Shown here: piece after piece, positions 33,337 to 41,208 of the stretch
Layout: each line of letters begins with the position of its first letter
Position numbering within the stretch: position 1 is the first letter of the stretch
NCBI RefSeq assembly: GCF_041690465.1
Contig: NZ_JAWLHG010000007.1
Span: 124,001 to 188,000, forward strand
Direction: 5' to 3'
Origin: Falsiroseomonas sp041690465
GTDB taxonomy: Bacteria > Pseudomonadota > Alphaproteobacteria > Acetobacterales > Acetobacteraceae
Length of the DNA stretch: 64,000 nt
Made by a program: the position numbers and the translations under genes
Notes under the pieces: model-generated
What the model was told of the DNA's origin: nothing
What the model saw: only the letters and a program-made list of their open reading frames with translations
The model's database searches: none

Positions 33337-34112
33337 TGCCGGGGATGCGTGCATCGCCGCTGCTGCTGGTGGTGGCCGGGCTAGTGCTCGCTTTCCTGAT
33401 GCTGCCGATGCTGGCGGTGCTGGTTCTCTCCTTCTCGCCGACCGAGGTGCTGAGCTTCCCGCCGCGCAGTCTTTCGCTGCGCTGGTATGCGGATTTCTTC
33501 GCCGATGACCGCTGGGTGCTGGCCACGCGGAACAGCCTGGTGGTCGGTGCGGCGACGATGTGCGTGGCGACCGTGCTCGGCACCGCGGCGGCGCTCGGCC
33601 TGCATCTCGGGCAGTTCCGCGGCCGCGCTGTGCTGCTCGGGCTGCTGACGCTGCCGATGGTCACGCCCTTCATCGTCACCGCGGCCTCGATGTTCTTTGC
33701 CTTCTCGCTGGTGGGGCTGTCAGGCACCTTGCCGGGCCTGGTGCTGGGCCACACGGTCGTGGCGGTGCCCTTCGTGCTGGTCTCGGTGCTGGCGAGTCTT
33801 GCCACCTTCGATCCGAACCTGCTGCGCGCGGCCGCCTCGCTCGGCGCGCCACCCTGGATGGCATTCAGCCGCGTGCTGCTGCCGCGCATCTGGCCGGGCG
33901 TGGCCGCGGGCGCGGTCTTCGCCTTCGCCACCTCGCTCGACGAGTTCGTCATCACGCTGTTCCTGGCGGGGCCGGGCCAGTTCACCCTGCCGCGCCAGAT
34001 GTATGCGAACGTCCGCGAATACATGACGCCGACGATCCTCTCGGCGGCCAGCCTGCTGTTCCTCGCTTCGCTCGCGCTGCTGCTGGTGACGGAGGCGCTG
34101 CGGAGGCGCTGA
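33336..34112 (+). CDS. Polyamine-type ABC permease (PotC-like)
   Basis: The 258-residue permease has six hydrophobic segments and an EAA-like loop (AASLGAPPWMAFSRVLLPRIWPG) in the last third, as in PotC. The ATG at 33336 shares one base with the PotB-like stop (TGATG). It completes the membrane part of the importer, but the cluster ends here: the next gene is RidA on the other strand, so the ATPase must be encoded elsewhere. Confidence 0.9.
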   Translation: MPGMRASPLLLVVAGLVLAFLMLPMLAVLVLSFSPTEVLSFPPRSLSLRWYADFFADDRWVLATRNSLVVGAATMCVATVLGTAAALGLHLGQFRGRAVLLGLLTLPMVTPFIVTAASMFFAFSLVGLSGTLPGLVLGHTVVAVPFVLVSVLASLATFDPNLLRAAASLGAPPWMAFSRVLLPRIWPGVAAGAVFAFATSLDEFVITLFLAGPGQFTLPRQMYANVREYMTPTILSAASLLFLASLALLLVTEALRRR

Positions 34113-34122
34113 CCGGTCAGCG
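34107..34122. repeat. Perfect 16-bp palindrome across two convergent stop codons
   Basis: CGCTGACCGGTCAGCG reads the same on both strands. It contains the stop codons of the PotC-like gene (34110-34112) and of RidA (34117-34119), which converge with only 4 bp between them. As RNA it could form a six-base stem with a CCGG loop. It may be a bidirectional terminator or a product of two convergent ends with similar codons. Confidence 0.45.
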
Positions 34123-34575
34123 GATCAGCACGACCGCCTCGATCTCCACCGCGATGCCCCGCGGCAGGCTGCCCATGCCCACCGCCGAGCGTGCCGGGCG
34201 GCCGTGGTCGCCGAGCACCTCGACGAACAGGTCCGTGCAGCCGTTGATCACCTCCGGCTGGTCGCCGAACTCCGGCGTGGCGCGCACCATGCCGAGCACC
34301 TTCAGGATGGTGTCCACCCGGTCGAGCGTGCCGAGCGCCGTGCGCATGTTGGCCAGCAGGTTCAGCCCGCAAAGCCGCGCCGCCTCGTATCCCGCCTTCA
34401 CGTCGAGATCGGCGCCGAGCACGCCGGTGATGGAGCTGCCATCCGCCCGCCGCGGTCCGACGCCGGAGAGGAACAGCAGCCCGGCGCCGATGCGCCAGGG
34501 CACATAGTTGGCGAGCGGTGCGGGCGGGCTCGGCAACGCGATACCAAGCTCGGCAAGGCGCTTCTCGGCGGACAT
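34117..34575 (-). CDS. RidA family protein
   Basis: The 152-residue protein matches the longer RidA/YjgF subgroup: PLANYVPWRIGAGLLFLSGVGP near residues 21-42, a central LDRVDTILKVLGMV, and the conserved Arg in GRPARSAVGMGSLPRG followed by VEIEAVV. RidA proteins hydrolyse reactive enamines and imines made by PLP enzymes to keto acids. Having one beside an aminotransferase operon is suggestive, though it is on the opposite strand. The conserved Arg and Glu are present, so it may be active. The ATG at 34575 fits the usual family length. Confidence 0.87.
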   Translation of the reverse strand: MSAEKRLAELGIALPSPPAPLANYVPWRIGAGLLFLSGVGPRRADGSSITGVLGADLDVKAGYEAARLCGLNLLANMRTALGTLDRVDTILKVLGMVRATPEFGDQPEVINGCTDLFVEVLGDHGRPARSAVGMGSLPRGIAVEIEAVVLIR

Positions 34576-34627
34576 CGCGGACCTCCATTGTCGCTGCCGC
34601 CAGTCTGCCCGAGGTGGTGGTGTCCCG

Positions 34628-36019
34628 TCAGCCCTCGACCCGCAGAATCCCGCTGCCTTCCAGCGTGAAGCGCCCGGCGCCGGGGCGGGCAGCGAAGACC
34701 TCGATGGGGTGGAACAGATAGAGCCAGGGCGGGTTGGCCTGCAGGCGCCGCAGCACCGCGCCATAGGCCGCCTCGCGCGCGTCATCCTCCACTGAGCGGT
34801 TGGCCGCTGCGATCAGGCGCTGCACTTCCTCGTCATGATAGCCCTGCCACCACACGGCCTCGTTGACGGAGGAGACCTTGTCGTCCAGCACGCGGAAGGT
34901 GGAGTGCGGCGAGCTGTCGAAGATGGCGACGTCACCGATCTGCTTGCGCCCGACCTCGCGCGCATATTCAGGGCGGTCGGGCTGTTCCTCGATGCGGCTG
35001 GGGAGGCCAATCCGCGCGAGTGCATCCGCCACTGCCTGGGTGATCAGCCGCGCCTTCTCTGGCAGTTCCAGCGGCGTGCGCAGATGGATCGGGCCAGCCG
35101 TGCCGGCCTCTTCGAACAGCCGCTTCGCGCGCTCCGGGTCATAGGCGATCGGCGACAGCGCGGCTTCCCGCGCGCCCAGGTGCAGCGGGCTGACCACGGT
35201 GGCGGAGAGCGCGCCGAGGCCGTGGAACAACCCGTCCAGGATCGCGTGGCGGTCCACCGCATGGTTGATCGCCAGCCGCACCGCCGGATGCGCGAAGGCG
35301 CCCGCGAAGCAGTTCAGGTAATGCATGACGGAGAGCGTGCTGACCGCGCGCCCCCATGCGAAGGCGTCCTCGAAGCGTGGCCCGTGCTCCAGCTTCTCAA
35401 GCTGCATCGCTGCATCGGCGTCGCCAGCGTTCAACGCCGCCATCCGCGCGGCGGCGTCGGGGATGGCGCGGAAGGTGATGCGTTCTGGCCCGGGCGTGTC
35501 GCCCACGCGGGAAAGCTCGGCGAAATCGTCCTGCGCGAAGCCCGTCACGCGATACGGCCCGGTGCCAAGCACTGGGGCGCCGGACGCATCCTCGCGGCAG
35601 ATGAAGAATTCCGAGAAGATGTCGAGGATATCGGCGAAGGGCTCCGGATTCTCCACAAGCAATGTGGTGCGCGTCGGCGCCGAGAGCGTCGCCTGCGCCA
35701 GGTAGCGGCTGTACGACCACTTCATCCCGAACATGTCCACCGAGCCTAGGATGCCTTGGATCATCGCCAGGACGTCCTCGGCCAGGCAGGGCTTGCCGTC
35801 GTGGAATACGGCGCCCTCGCGCAGGTGGAACAGCCAGCGCCTGCCGCCCGCGCCCACCTCCCACCGCGCGAACAGGGCGGGCATTACGCGGCCGCCTTCG
35901 GTCCATCGTACCAGGGGTTCGAACACCAGCGTCTTGAGCGTGAGGACGCTGGTGTCGTCGGTGACGCGCCCGCTCGGCAGGAAGCGGCACTTCTCCGCCG
36001 CGATCGTCAGGCGCCGCAT
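34628..36019 (-). CDS. SBP_bac_5 (peptide/nickel) family binding protein without signal peptide
   Basis: The 463-residue protein has the family 5 solute-binding fold: LTLKTLVFEPLVRWTEGG near the N-terminus, WLFHLREGAVFHDGKPCLAEDV, GTGPYRV, and HPAVRLAINHAVDR in the second half. From the ATG at 36019 the sequence begins MRRLTIAAEKCRFLPSG, with no hydrophobic core. The frame upstream runs antisense-like across the Bug gene and offers no signal. Family members are normally secreted and 500 or more residues long, so this one may be cytoplasmic, misplaced or truncated at the 5' end. It starts 2 bp after the Bug stop and is probably cotranscribed with it. No Dpp/Opp permease is nearby. Confidence 0.8.
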   Translation of the reverse strand: MRRLTIAAEKCRFLPSGRVTDDTSVLTLKTLVFEPLVRWTEGGRVMPALFARWEVGAGGRRWLFHLREGAVFHDGKPCLAEDVLAMIQGILGSVDMFGMKWSYSRYLAQATLSAPTRTTLLVENPEPFADILDIFSEFFICREDASGAPVLGTGPYRVTGFAQDDFAELSRVGDTPGPERITFRAIPDAAARMAALNAGDADAAMQLEKLEHGPRFEDAFAWGRAVSTLSVMHYLNCFAGAFAHPAVRLAINHAVDRHAILDGLFHGLGALSATVVSPLHLGAREAALSPIAYDPERAKRLFEEAGTAGPIHLRTPLELPEKARLITQAVADALARIGLPSRIEEQPDRPEYAREVGRKQIGDVAIFDSSPHSTFRVLDDKVSSVNEAVWWQGYHDEEVQRLIAAANRSVEDDAREAAYGAVLRRLQANPPWLYLFHPIEVFAARPGAGRFTLEGSGILRVEG

Positions 36020-36021
36020 GG

Positions 36022-36993
36022 TCAGGCCGGTTCGATCCTCGACAGGATCGGCGCCCATTTCCGCTCCTCGGCCTGCATGAAGGCGAGGTGCTGCGCACCG
36101 CTTGAGGGGATCACGTCCACACCGAATTTCTGCGCGAACTCGGCGCGGTTCTGCGCATTGGCGAAGACCTTGTCGAAGCCTTCGCGGATCCGCGCGACGG
36201 CATCCGCTGGAATGCCCTTCGGCGCGAACAGCCCCATCCAGGAGATCACGCTGAAGCCGGGGACGCCGGCCTCGGCAACGGTCGGCAGCTCGGGAAGCGA
36301 TGCGTTGCGCGTATCGCCGGTCACCGCCAGGCCGCGCCACTGGTTGGCGCGGATCGGCTGGACCGAGGTGACGAGGGTGTTGAACATCAGCTGCACATTG
36401 CCGTTGGTCAGGTCCGCGCGCGCCAGCGCGTCGCCGCGGTAGGACACATGCACCATCTGAGTGCCGGTCATGCTCATGAACAGCTCGCCCGAGAGGTGGA
36501 TCGAGCCGCCGGCGCCGGCCGAGGCGAAGTTCACCTTGCCCGGATTGGCCTTCAGGTGGGCGATCAGCTCCGGCACCGTCCGCGCCGGCACCGAGGGATG
36601 CACCACCAGCACGTTCGGCGAGGAGAACATCAGCCCGAGCGTGTCGAAGTCGCGCTCCCAGCGGAACGGCGTGTCCCTGATCAGGTAGCGCGTGTTGATG
36701 ATGTTCGGCCCGGTGGCGAGCAGCGTGTAGCCATCGGCCGCGCTGCGCGCCGCGGCATCCACGCCGATGTTGCCGCCCGCGCCGGCGCGGTTGTCCACCA
36801 CGACGCGCTGCGGCATCTCGCGCGAAAGCGCGTCGGCGAAGGCGCGCGCCTGGTTGTCGGTGCCGCCGCCCGGCGGGAAGGGCACGATGATGCGGATCGG
36901 CTTGTCCGGGAAGCCGCCCTGCCCGAGCGCGGGCAGCGGCAGCAGTATCGTGGCGCCGGCCATCAGGCCACGGCGGGTAGTCTTGGATTGCAT
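36022..36993 (-). CDS. Bug/TctC family tripartite tricarboxylate binding protein
   Basis: The 323-residue periplasmic protein has a short Tat-like signal (MQSKTTRRGLMAGATILLPLPALGQ) and the Bug core: PIRIIVPFPPGGGTDNQARAF, VVDNRAGAGGNIGVDAAARS and a late LPELPTVAEAGVPGF. A GAAGAG Shine-Dalgarno sequence directly precedes the ATG at 36993. Bug proteins bind carboxylates or amides and classically work with TctA and TctB permeases; none occur here. It shares a transcript with the signal-less SBP_bac_5 gene. Confidence 0.92.
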   Translation of the reverse strand: MQSKTTRRGLMAGATILLPLPALGQGGFPDKPIRIIVPFPPGGGTDNQARAFADALSREMPQRVVVDNRAGAGGNIGVDAAARSAADGYTLLATGPNIINTRYLIRDTPFRWERDFDTLGLMFSSPNVLVVHPSVPARTVPELIAHLKANPGKVNFASAGAGGSIHLSGELFMSMTGTQMVHVSYRGDALARADLTNGNVQLMFNTLVTSVQPIRANQWRGLAVTGDTRNASLPELPTVAEAGVPGFSVISWMGLFAPKGIPADAVARIREGFDKVFANAQNRAEFAQKFGVDVIPSSGAQHLAFMQAEERKWAPILSRIEPA

Positions 36994-37066
36994 CTCTTCT
37001 CTCCCAGCTGTCGCCCATACTCTCATGCAGGGCGCGGCCGGGTGCAACAATCCGCTTGCGTCCCCA

Positions 37067-37128
37067 GTGTCTCAGTCTGGCCGCCGGCGCCGCGGCTTGC
37101 CGCGCCGGTCTAGGCCGAACCGAGACAC
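37067..37128 (-). terminator. Large structured hairpin downstream of the YihY gene
   Basis: Outer arms GTGTCTC (37067-37073) and GAGACAC (37122-37128) enclose an inner stem CGCGG / CCGCG with a CTTG loop (37091-37104), extended by CCGG pairs after a bulge. It lies between the YihY stop and the Bug start on the minus strand, where a terminator is expected. There is no T-tract, so it could instead be a leader structure or a binding site. Confidence 0.35.
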
Positions 37129-37134
37129 GCCCCG

Positions 37135-38235
37135 TCAGGGGCGGGCGACGCGGTCGGCCATCTCGGCGTCACGATCGCCGATCGGGCGTTCCGGCCCGGT
37201 GGTGGTGTCCCGAGCGGTCTGATGCTCCATCTCGGCATTCAGTTCGGCGCCGAACAGCACCACGGCGGCGGAAATCCAGATCCAGGTCATGAAGCCGATC
37301 ACCGCGCCGAGCGAGCCGTAGGTTTCGTTGTAGCTGCCGAAATTGGCCACGTACCAGGAGAAGCCGAGCGAAGCGAGCAGCCACATCACGGAGGCCACCA
37401 CGCTGCCCCAGCTCACCCATTGCCACCGCGCCGTCTCCCGGCTCGGCCCGTAGCGGTAGAGCGCGGCCAGCACCAGCGCCACCGCCACCGCCAGCAGCGG
37501 CCAGCGCCCGACATGCAGCAGCCACTCGACCGTGGTGCCGAGGCCGAGATAGCCGAGCACCACCGGCAGCACGAGCACGGCGGCCATCGCCAGCACGGCG
37601 AAAAGCAGGAAGCCCAGCGTGAAGGCGAGGGTGACCAGGGTGCGCTTCACGAAGCCGCGCTTCTCCTCCTCCTCGTAGATGACGTTGAGCGAGTCGAAGA
37701 CGGCCTTCGTGGCGGCGTTGGCGCTCCACAGCGACACCAGCAGGCCGAGCGCAACGCCGAAGCCAAGCGTGCCACCCGGCTGGCTCGCCACGCGCGTGAC
37801 CTGTTCCTCGATGATCTGCATCCCGCCGCCCGGCACCACCCCGGACAGCGCCTGCACCTGCTGCTGCACCGTCTCGGGGTTGGCGACCAGGCCGTAGATC
37901 GAAACCAGCGCCGCGATGGCCGGGAACAGCGCCAACAGCGTGTAGAAGGTGATGCCCGCCGCCTCCGTCAGCAGCCGGTCGTTGCCCGCCTCCTTCATGG
38001 TGCGCTTCAGGATCTGCCACCAGCCGCGGCCGGGGATCTCCTGCGGCTGTGCGGCATCGTGGCCGAGTGCGGCGTGCCGCTGGCCAAGCCGCCGCCGCCG
38101 CCGCCCCACCGCGCGCAGCGGTGCCTTGGAGTGGGCTGAGCCCTGCTGCTGCCGCGCGGCGCCGACGGCCAGCCAGCCCGCCATCGCGGCGGCGAGGACC
38201 ATCCAAGGCGTGGGGGGGCCAGGGTTCCGGGCCAT
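37135..38235 (-). CDS. YihY/BrkB family inner membrane protein
   Basis: The 366-residue protein belongs to the YihY/virulence factor BrkB family (once wrongly called RNase BN). Marks are AAGITFYTLLALFPAIAALVSIYG after about residue 90, LLVSLWSANAATKAVFDSLN, and the C-terminal SYNETYGSLGAVIGFMTWIWISAAVVLFGAELNAE. About six transmembrane helices are expected. The first 75 residues are an extra, basic, low-complexity extension with its own hydrophobic stretch, and the C-terminus carries a polar tail. Function of the family is unclear; BrkB was linked to serum resistance in Bordetella. It is divergent from the thioredoxin-reductase-like gene. Confidence 0.87.
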   Translation of the reverse strand: MARNPGPPTPWMVLAAAMAGWLAVGAARQQQGSAHSKAPLRAVGRRRRRLGQRHAALGHDAAQPQEIPGRGWWQILKRTMKEAGNDRLLTEAAGITFYTLLALFPAIAALVSIYGLVANPETVQQQVQALSGVVPGGGMQIIEEQVTRVASQPGGTLGFGVALGLLVSLWSANAATKAVFDSLNVIYEEEEKRGFVKRTLVTLAFTLGFLLFAVLAMAAVLVLPVVLGYLGLGTTVEWLLHVGRWPLLAVAVALVLAALYRYGPSRETARWQWVSWGSVVASVMWLLASLGFSWYVANFGSYNETYGSLGAVIGFMTWIWISAAVVLFGAELNAEMEHQTARDTTTGPERPIGDRDAEMADRVARP

Positions 38236-38363
38236 GTCGTGTCTCCCGCAAGGCATGCGTCGCGGGGGGGCTCCCGCGCTGCGTCTGTCGCGGGGCGCAA
38301 CGCGGCGGAGCGGCAATGGTGCCGCGACATGAAGCCCCGCGGCCCCCCGGGCGTTGCCACAGG

Positions 38364-39281
38364 ATGCAAGACACCCTCGATGCGCTGGTGATCGGCGGCG
38401 GCCCGGCGGGCATGACCGCGGCGCTTTACCTCGCCCGCTTCCGCCGGCGCGTGGCGCTGGCCGATGCCGGCGAGCCGCGCGCCGCCTGGATCCCGGCCAG
38501 CCACAATATCCCCTTCTTCGCCGAGGGCATTCCCGGCCCGGAGATCCTGGCCCGCCAGCGGGAGCACCTGGCGCGCTACGGCGTGCCGGTCATCGCTGCC
38601 CGCATCGCGAGGCTGGAGCGCGACGCCGAGGGCTTCGTCGCCACGCCCGAGCAGCACGTGCCGATCCGCGCGCGGAACGTGGTGCTCGCGACCGGCGCGG
38701 TGGATGTGGAGCCCGCCTTGCCGGACCTGCCGGACGCGGTGCGGCGCGGCCTGGTGCGCTACTGTCCGATCTGCGACGGATTCGAGAGCCGCGACCGGCG
38801 CATCGCCGTGATCGGCCATGGCGCGCGCGGCGCTGGCGAGGCGCTGTTCATCGCGCGCAGCTATTCCGAGGACGTGACGCTGCTCACGCTCGGCCAGCCG
38901 ATGGAACTCGATGGCGCTCTGCGTGCGCGGCTGGATCGCCACCGCGTGCGCATCGAGGAACGGCCGGTGATCGGCCTCGACGTCCAGGGCGGGCGCATCG
39001 CCGCGGTGCGCGTGGACGAGGCGGAACTGCGCTTCGAGATCCTCTATTCCGCCCTCGGCCTGCGCTACCGAACCAGCCTGGCCGAGGCGCTCGGCGCCGT
39101 GCAGGAGCCGAACGGCTCGCTGCGCGTGGATGCCGGCATGATGACCAGCGTGCCGGGCCTCTATGCCGCGGGCGACATCGTGGCGGGGCTCGACCAGATC
39201 GTGGTCGGCATGGGCCATGCGGCGATCGCGGCCACGCGCATCCACAATGCCTGCGCCGCGGACCGCGAGCAGGAGGGATAG
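38364..39281 (+). CDS. Thioredoxin reductase-like FAD/NAD(P) oxidoreductase
   Basis: The 305-residue protein has an FAD Rossmann motif at the start (ALVIGGGPAGMTAALYLARF), a redox-active CPICDG motif (C134 and C137) in the thioredoxin-reductase position, a second nucleotide site (VIGHGARGAGEA) and a C-terminal GLYAAGDI...GMGHAA FAD loop. The canonical CATC is CPIC here, and the second Gly-rich motif is GHGARG, not the usual GGGxSA. It may reduce a dedicated disulfide partner rather than housekeeping thioredoxin. No thioredoxin gene adjoins it. It is divergent from YihY across 128 bp. Confidence 0.85.
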   Translation: MQDTLDALVIGGGPAGMTAALYLARFRRRVALADAGEPRAAWIPASHNIPFFAEGIPGPEILARQREHLARYGVPVIAARIARLERDAEGFVATPEQHVPIRARNVVLATGAVDVEPALPDLPDAVRRGLVRYCPICDGFESRDRRIAVIGHGARGAGEALFIARSYSEDVTLLTLGQPMELDGALRARLDRHRVRIEERPVIGLDVQGGRIAAVRVDEAELRFEILYSALGLRYRTSLAEALGAVQEPNGSLRVDAGMMTSVPGLYAAGDIVAGLDQIVVGMGHAAIAATRIHNACAADREQEG

Positions 39282-39328
39282 AGCGGATCGCCGGAGGCGT
39301 GAAAGCCCGGAGGCGTGAATCCGCTCTA
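39279..39328. repeat. Intergenic inverted repeat enclosing a tandem direct repeat
   Basis: TAGAGCGGAT (39279-39288) and ATCCGCTCTA (39319-39328) form a perfect ten-base inverted repeat. Between them a 13-base unit, CCGGAGGCGTGAA, occurs twice (39291-39303 and 39307-39319). The element sits between the convergent ends of the thioredoxin-reductase-like gene and the Lrp gene and includes the former's stop codon. The architecture looks like an interspersed palindromic (REP-like) element or an unusual terminator. I see no other copy in this window. Confidence 0.6.
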
Positions 39329-39347
39329 CAAACCGCCGCAGCGCCGT

Positions 39348-39785
39348 TCAGCCGCGGATCACCGTCCGGATGGCGAAGCTTGACTGGATGCGCGCCACGC
39401 CCGGCATGCGCGACAGCGCCTCCTTGTGGATGCGCTCGTAATCGGCGGCATCGCGCGCCTCCACGCGCAGCAGGTAGTCGGACATGCCGGTCATCAGGTG
39501 GCACTCGCGCACCTCGGGGCACTTCCGCACCGCGTCCTCGAAGCGGCGGAGATGCTCGTCCGTCTGGCGTTCCAGTGTGATCTGGACGATCACGGTGACG
39601 CTGTCGCGTGCCGGCGGTTCCTCCACCACCACGGTGTAGCCGCGGATGGTCCCCTGGCGCTCCAGCAGCCGCAGCCGGCGAAGGCAGGCGGAGGGCGAGA
39701 GGCCCACCGCCTCGGCCAGCGCGGCGTTGGGCATGCGGCCGTCGCGGCGGAGTTCGCGGATGATCGCGCGGTCGAGCTCATCCAT
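39348..39785 (-). CDS. Lrp/AsnC family transcriptional regulator
   Basis: The 145-residue regulator has an N-terminal helix-turn-helix (MDELDRAIIRELRRDGRMPNAALAEAVGLSPSACLRRL) and a C-terminal RAM effector-binding domain with GMSDYLLRVEA and a late MPGVARIQSSFAIRTV. The ATG at 39785 is the standard family start; an upstream ATG adds 13 residues. It is divergent from dadA across 134 bp, the usual layout for an Lrp-type activator of D-amino acid dehydrogenase, so D/L-alanine or a related amino acid is the likely effector. Confidence 0.92.
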   Translation of the reverse strand: MDELDRAIIRELRRDGRMPNAALAEAVGLSPSACLRRLRLLERQGTIRGYTVVVEEPPARDSVTVIVQITLERQTDEHLRRFEDAVRKCPEVRECHLMTGMSDYLLRVEARDAADYERIHKEALSRMPGVARIQSSFAIRTVIRG

Positions 39786-39806
39786 GCGGCAGATCCTGCG
39801 GAAAGA

Positions 39807-39820
39807 CGCAATATTCTGCG
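39807..39820. promoter_or_regulatory. Candidate Lrp-type operator between lrp-like gene and dadA
   Basis: CGCAATATTCTGCG is a near-palindrome with the AT core AATATT, in an otherwise GC-rich region 22 bp upstream of the Lrp start codon and 99 bp upstream of dadA. Lrp/AsnC sites typically have an AT-rich centre flanked by inverted arms. Position and symmetry support the call; no site in this genome is known to me. Confidence 0.4.
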
Positions 39821-39919
39821 ACAACCTGGGTCATTCCGCCATCCCATGCGCCGGATCCGCCGGAAATTCGCCGATCGCTGCGGCTATGCTGCCGGCGTTC
39901 CGTTGGTGGGAGCGTTGCG

Positions 39920-41179
39920 ATGCGGGTCCTGGTTCTCGGTTCCGGCGTGGTCGGCGTGGCGAGCGCCTGGTACTTGGCGCGCGCCGGCCACGAGGTGACG
40001 GTGCTGGACCGCCAGCCCGCGCCGGGGATGGAGACCAGCTTCGCCAATGCCGGCCAGGTCTCCCCCGGCTATTCGGCGCCCTGGGCCGGCCCCGGCATCC
40101 CGGTGAAGGCGCTGAAATGGCTGATGATGCGCCACCGCCCGCTGGTGCTGTGGCCGCAGCTCGATGGCGGGCTGTACCGCTGGCTCGGCCAGATGCTGGC
40201 GAACTGCACCGAGGCCGCCTACGGCGTGAACAAGGCGCGCATGGTGCGGCTGGCCGAGTTCTCCCGCGATTGCCTGAAGGAACTGCGCGCCGAGACCGGC
40301 ATCGCCTATGACGAGCGCACCAGGGGCACGCTGCAGCTGTTCCGCACCCAGAAGCAGCTCGACGCGGTCGGGGCCGATGTCGAGGTGCTGAAGGCGTTCG
40401 GCGTGCGGCACAGCCTGCTCGACGCCGCCGGTTGCGTCGGTGCGGAGCCGGCGCTTGGCCTGGTGCCCGGGAAGTTCGTCGGCGGGCTGCAGCTGCCGGG
40501 CGACGAGACGGGCGACGCCTTCCTGTTCACCCAGCGGCTTGCCGCGCTGGCGGCGAATGCCGGCGTCACCTTCCGCCACGGCGTCACGATCAATGCGCTG
40601 ACCACCGAGGCCGGCGCCGTCACCGGCGTCGAGACCAGCGCCGGACGCTTCACAGCGGATCGCTATGTGGTGGCGATGGGCAGCTACACGCCGGCGCTGC
40701 TGAAGCCATTGGCCGTGCATGTGCCGGTCTATCCCGTGAAGGGCTATTCCCTGACGCTGCCGGTCACCGAGGAAGCCGCCGCACCGGTCTCCACGGTGAT
40801 GGACGAAACCTACAAGGTGGCGATCACCCGGCTCGGCGACCGGATCCGGGTGGGCGGCACCGCCGAGCTGGCGGGTTTCTCGCTGCGGCTGCGCAAGCCG
40901 CGGCGCGAGACCTTGGCGCATTCCGTCGCCGACCTCTTCCCGCGCGGCGGCGACCTGGCGCAGGCGAGCTTCTGGACCGGCCTGCGCCCGATGACGCCGG
41001 ACGGCACGCCGGTGGTCGGCCCGACGCGCTATGCCAACCTGTTCCTGAACACCGGCCACGGCACGCTGGGCTGGACCATGGCCTGCGGTTCGGGGCGGCT
41101 GCTGGCGGATCTCGTCACCGGCCGCAAGCCGGAGATCGCGCATGACGACCTGGCGCTGGCGCGCTACGCCGCGGCGTAG
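39920..41179 (+). CDS. dadA: D-amino acid dehydrogenase
   Basis: The 419-residue flavoenzyme matches DadA: FAD motif VLVLGSGVVGVASAWYLARAGHEV at the N-terminus, then TSFANAGQVSPGYSAPWAGPGIP, and a C-terminal GLRPMTPDGTPVVGPT and NTGHGTLGWTMA. It oxidises D-amino acids, classically D-alanine, to keto acids and ammonia, feeding electrons to the respiratory chain at the inner membrane. The usual partner alanine racemase gene (dadX) is not adjacent. Regulation by the divergent Lrp-type protein is likely. Confidence 0.93.
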   Translation: MRVLVLGSGVVGVASAWYLARAGHEVTVLDRQPAPGMETSFANAGQVSPGYSAPWAGPGIPVKALKWLMMRHRPLVLWPQLDGGLYRWLGQMLANCTEAAYGVNKARMVRLAEFSRDCLKELRAETGIAYDERTRGTLQLFRTQKQLDAVGADVEVLKAFGVRHSLLDAAGCVGAEPALGLVPGKFVGGLQLPGDETGDAFLFTQRLAALAANAGVTFRHGVTINALTTEAGAVTGVETSAGRFTADRYVVAMGSYTPALLKPLAVHVPVYPVKGYSLTLPVTEEAAAPVSTVMDETYKVAITRLGDRIRVGGTAELAGFSLRLRKPRRETLAHSVADLFPRGGDLAQASFWTGLRPMTPDGTPVVGPTRYANLFLNTGHGTLGWTMACGSGRLLADLVTGRKPEIAHDDLALARYAAA

Positions 41180-41208
41180 CTCTCAGCCATTGGCGAGGTA
41201 TGGCTCCA

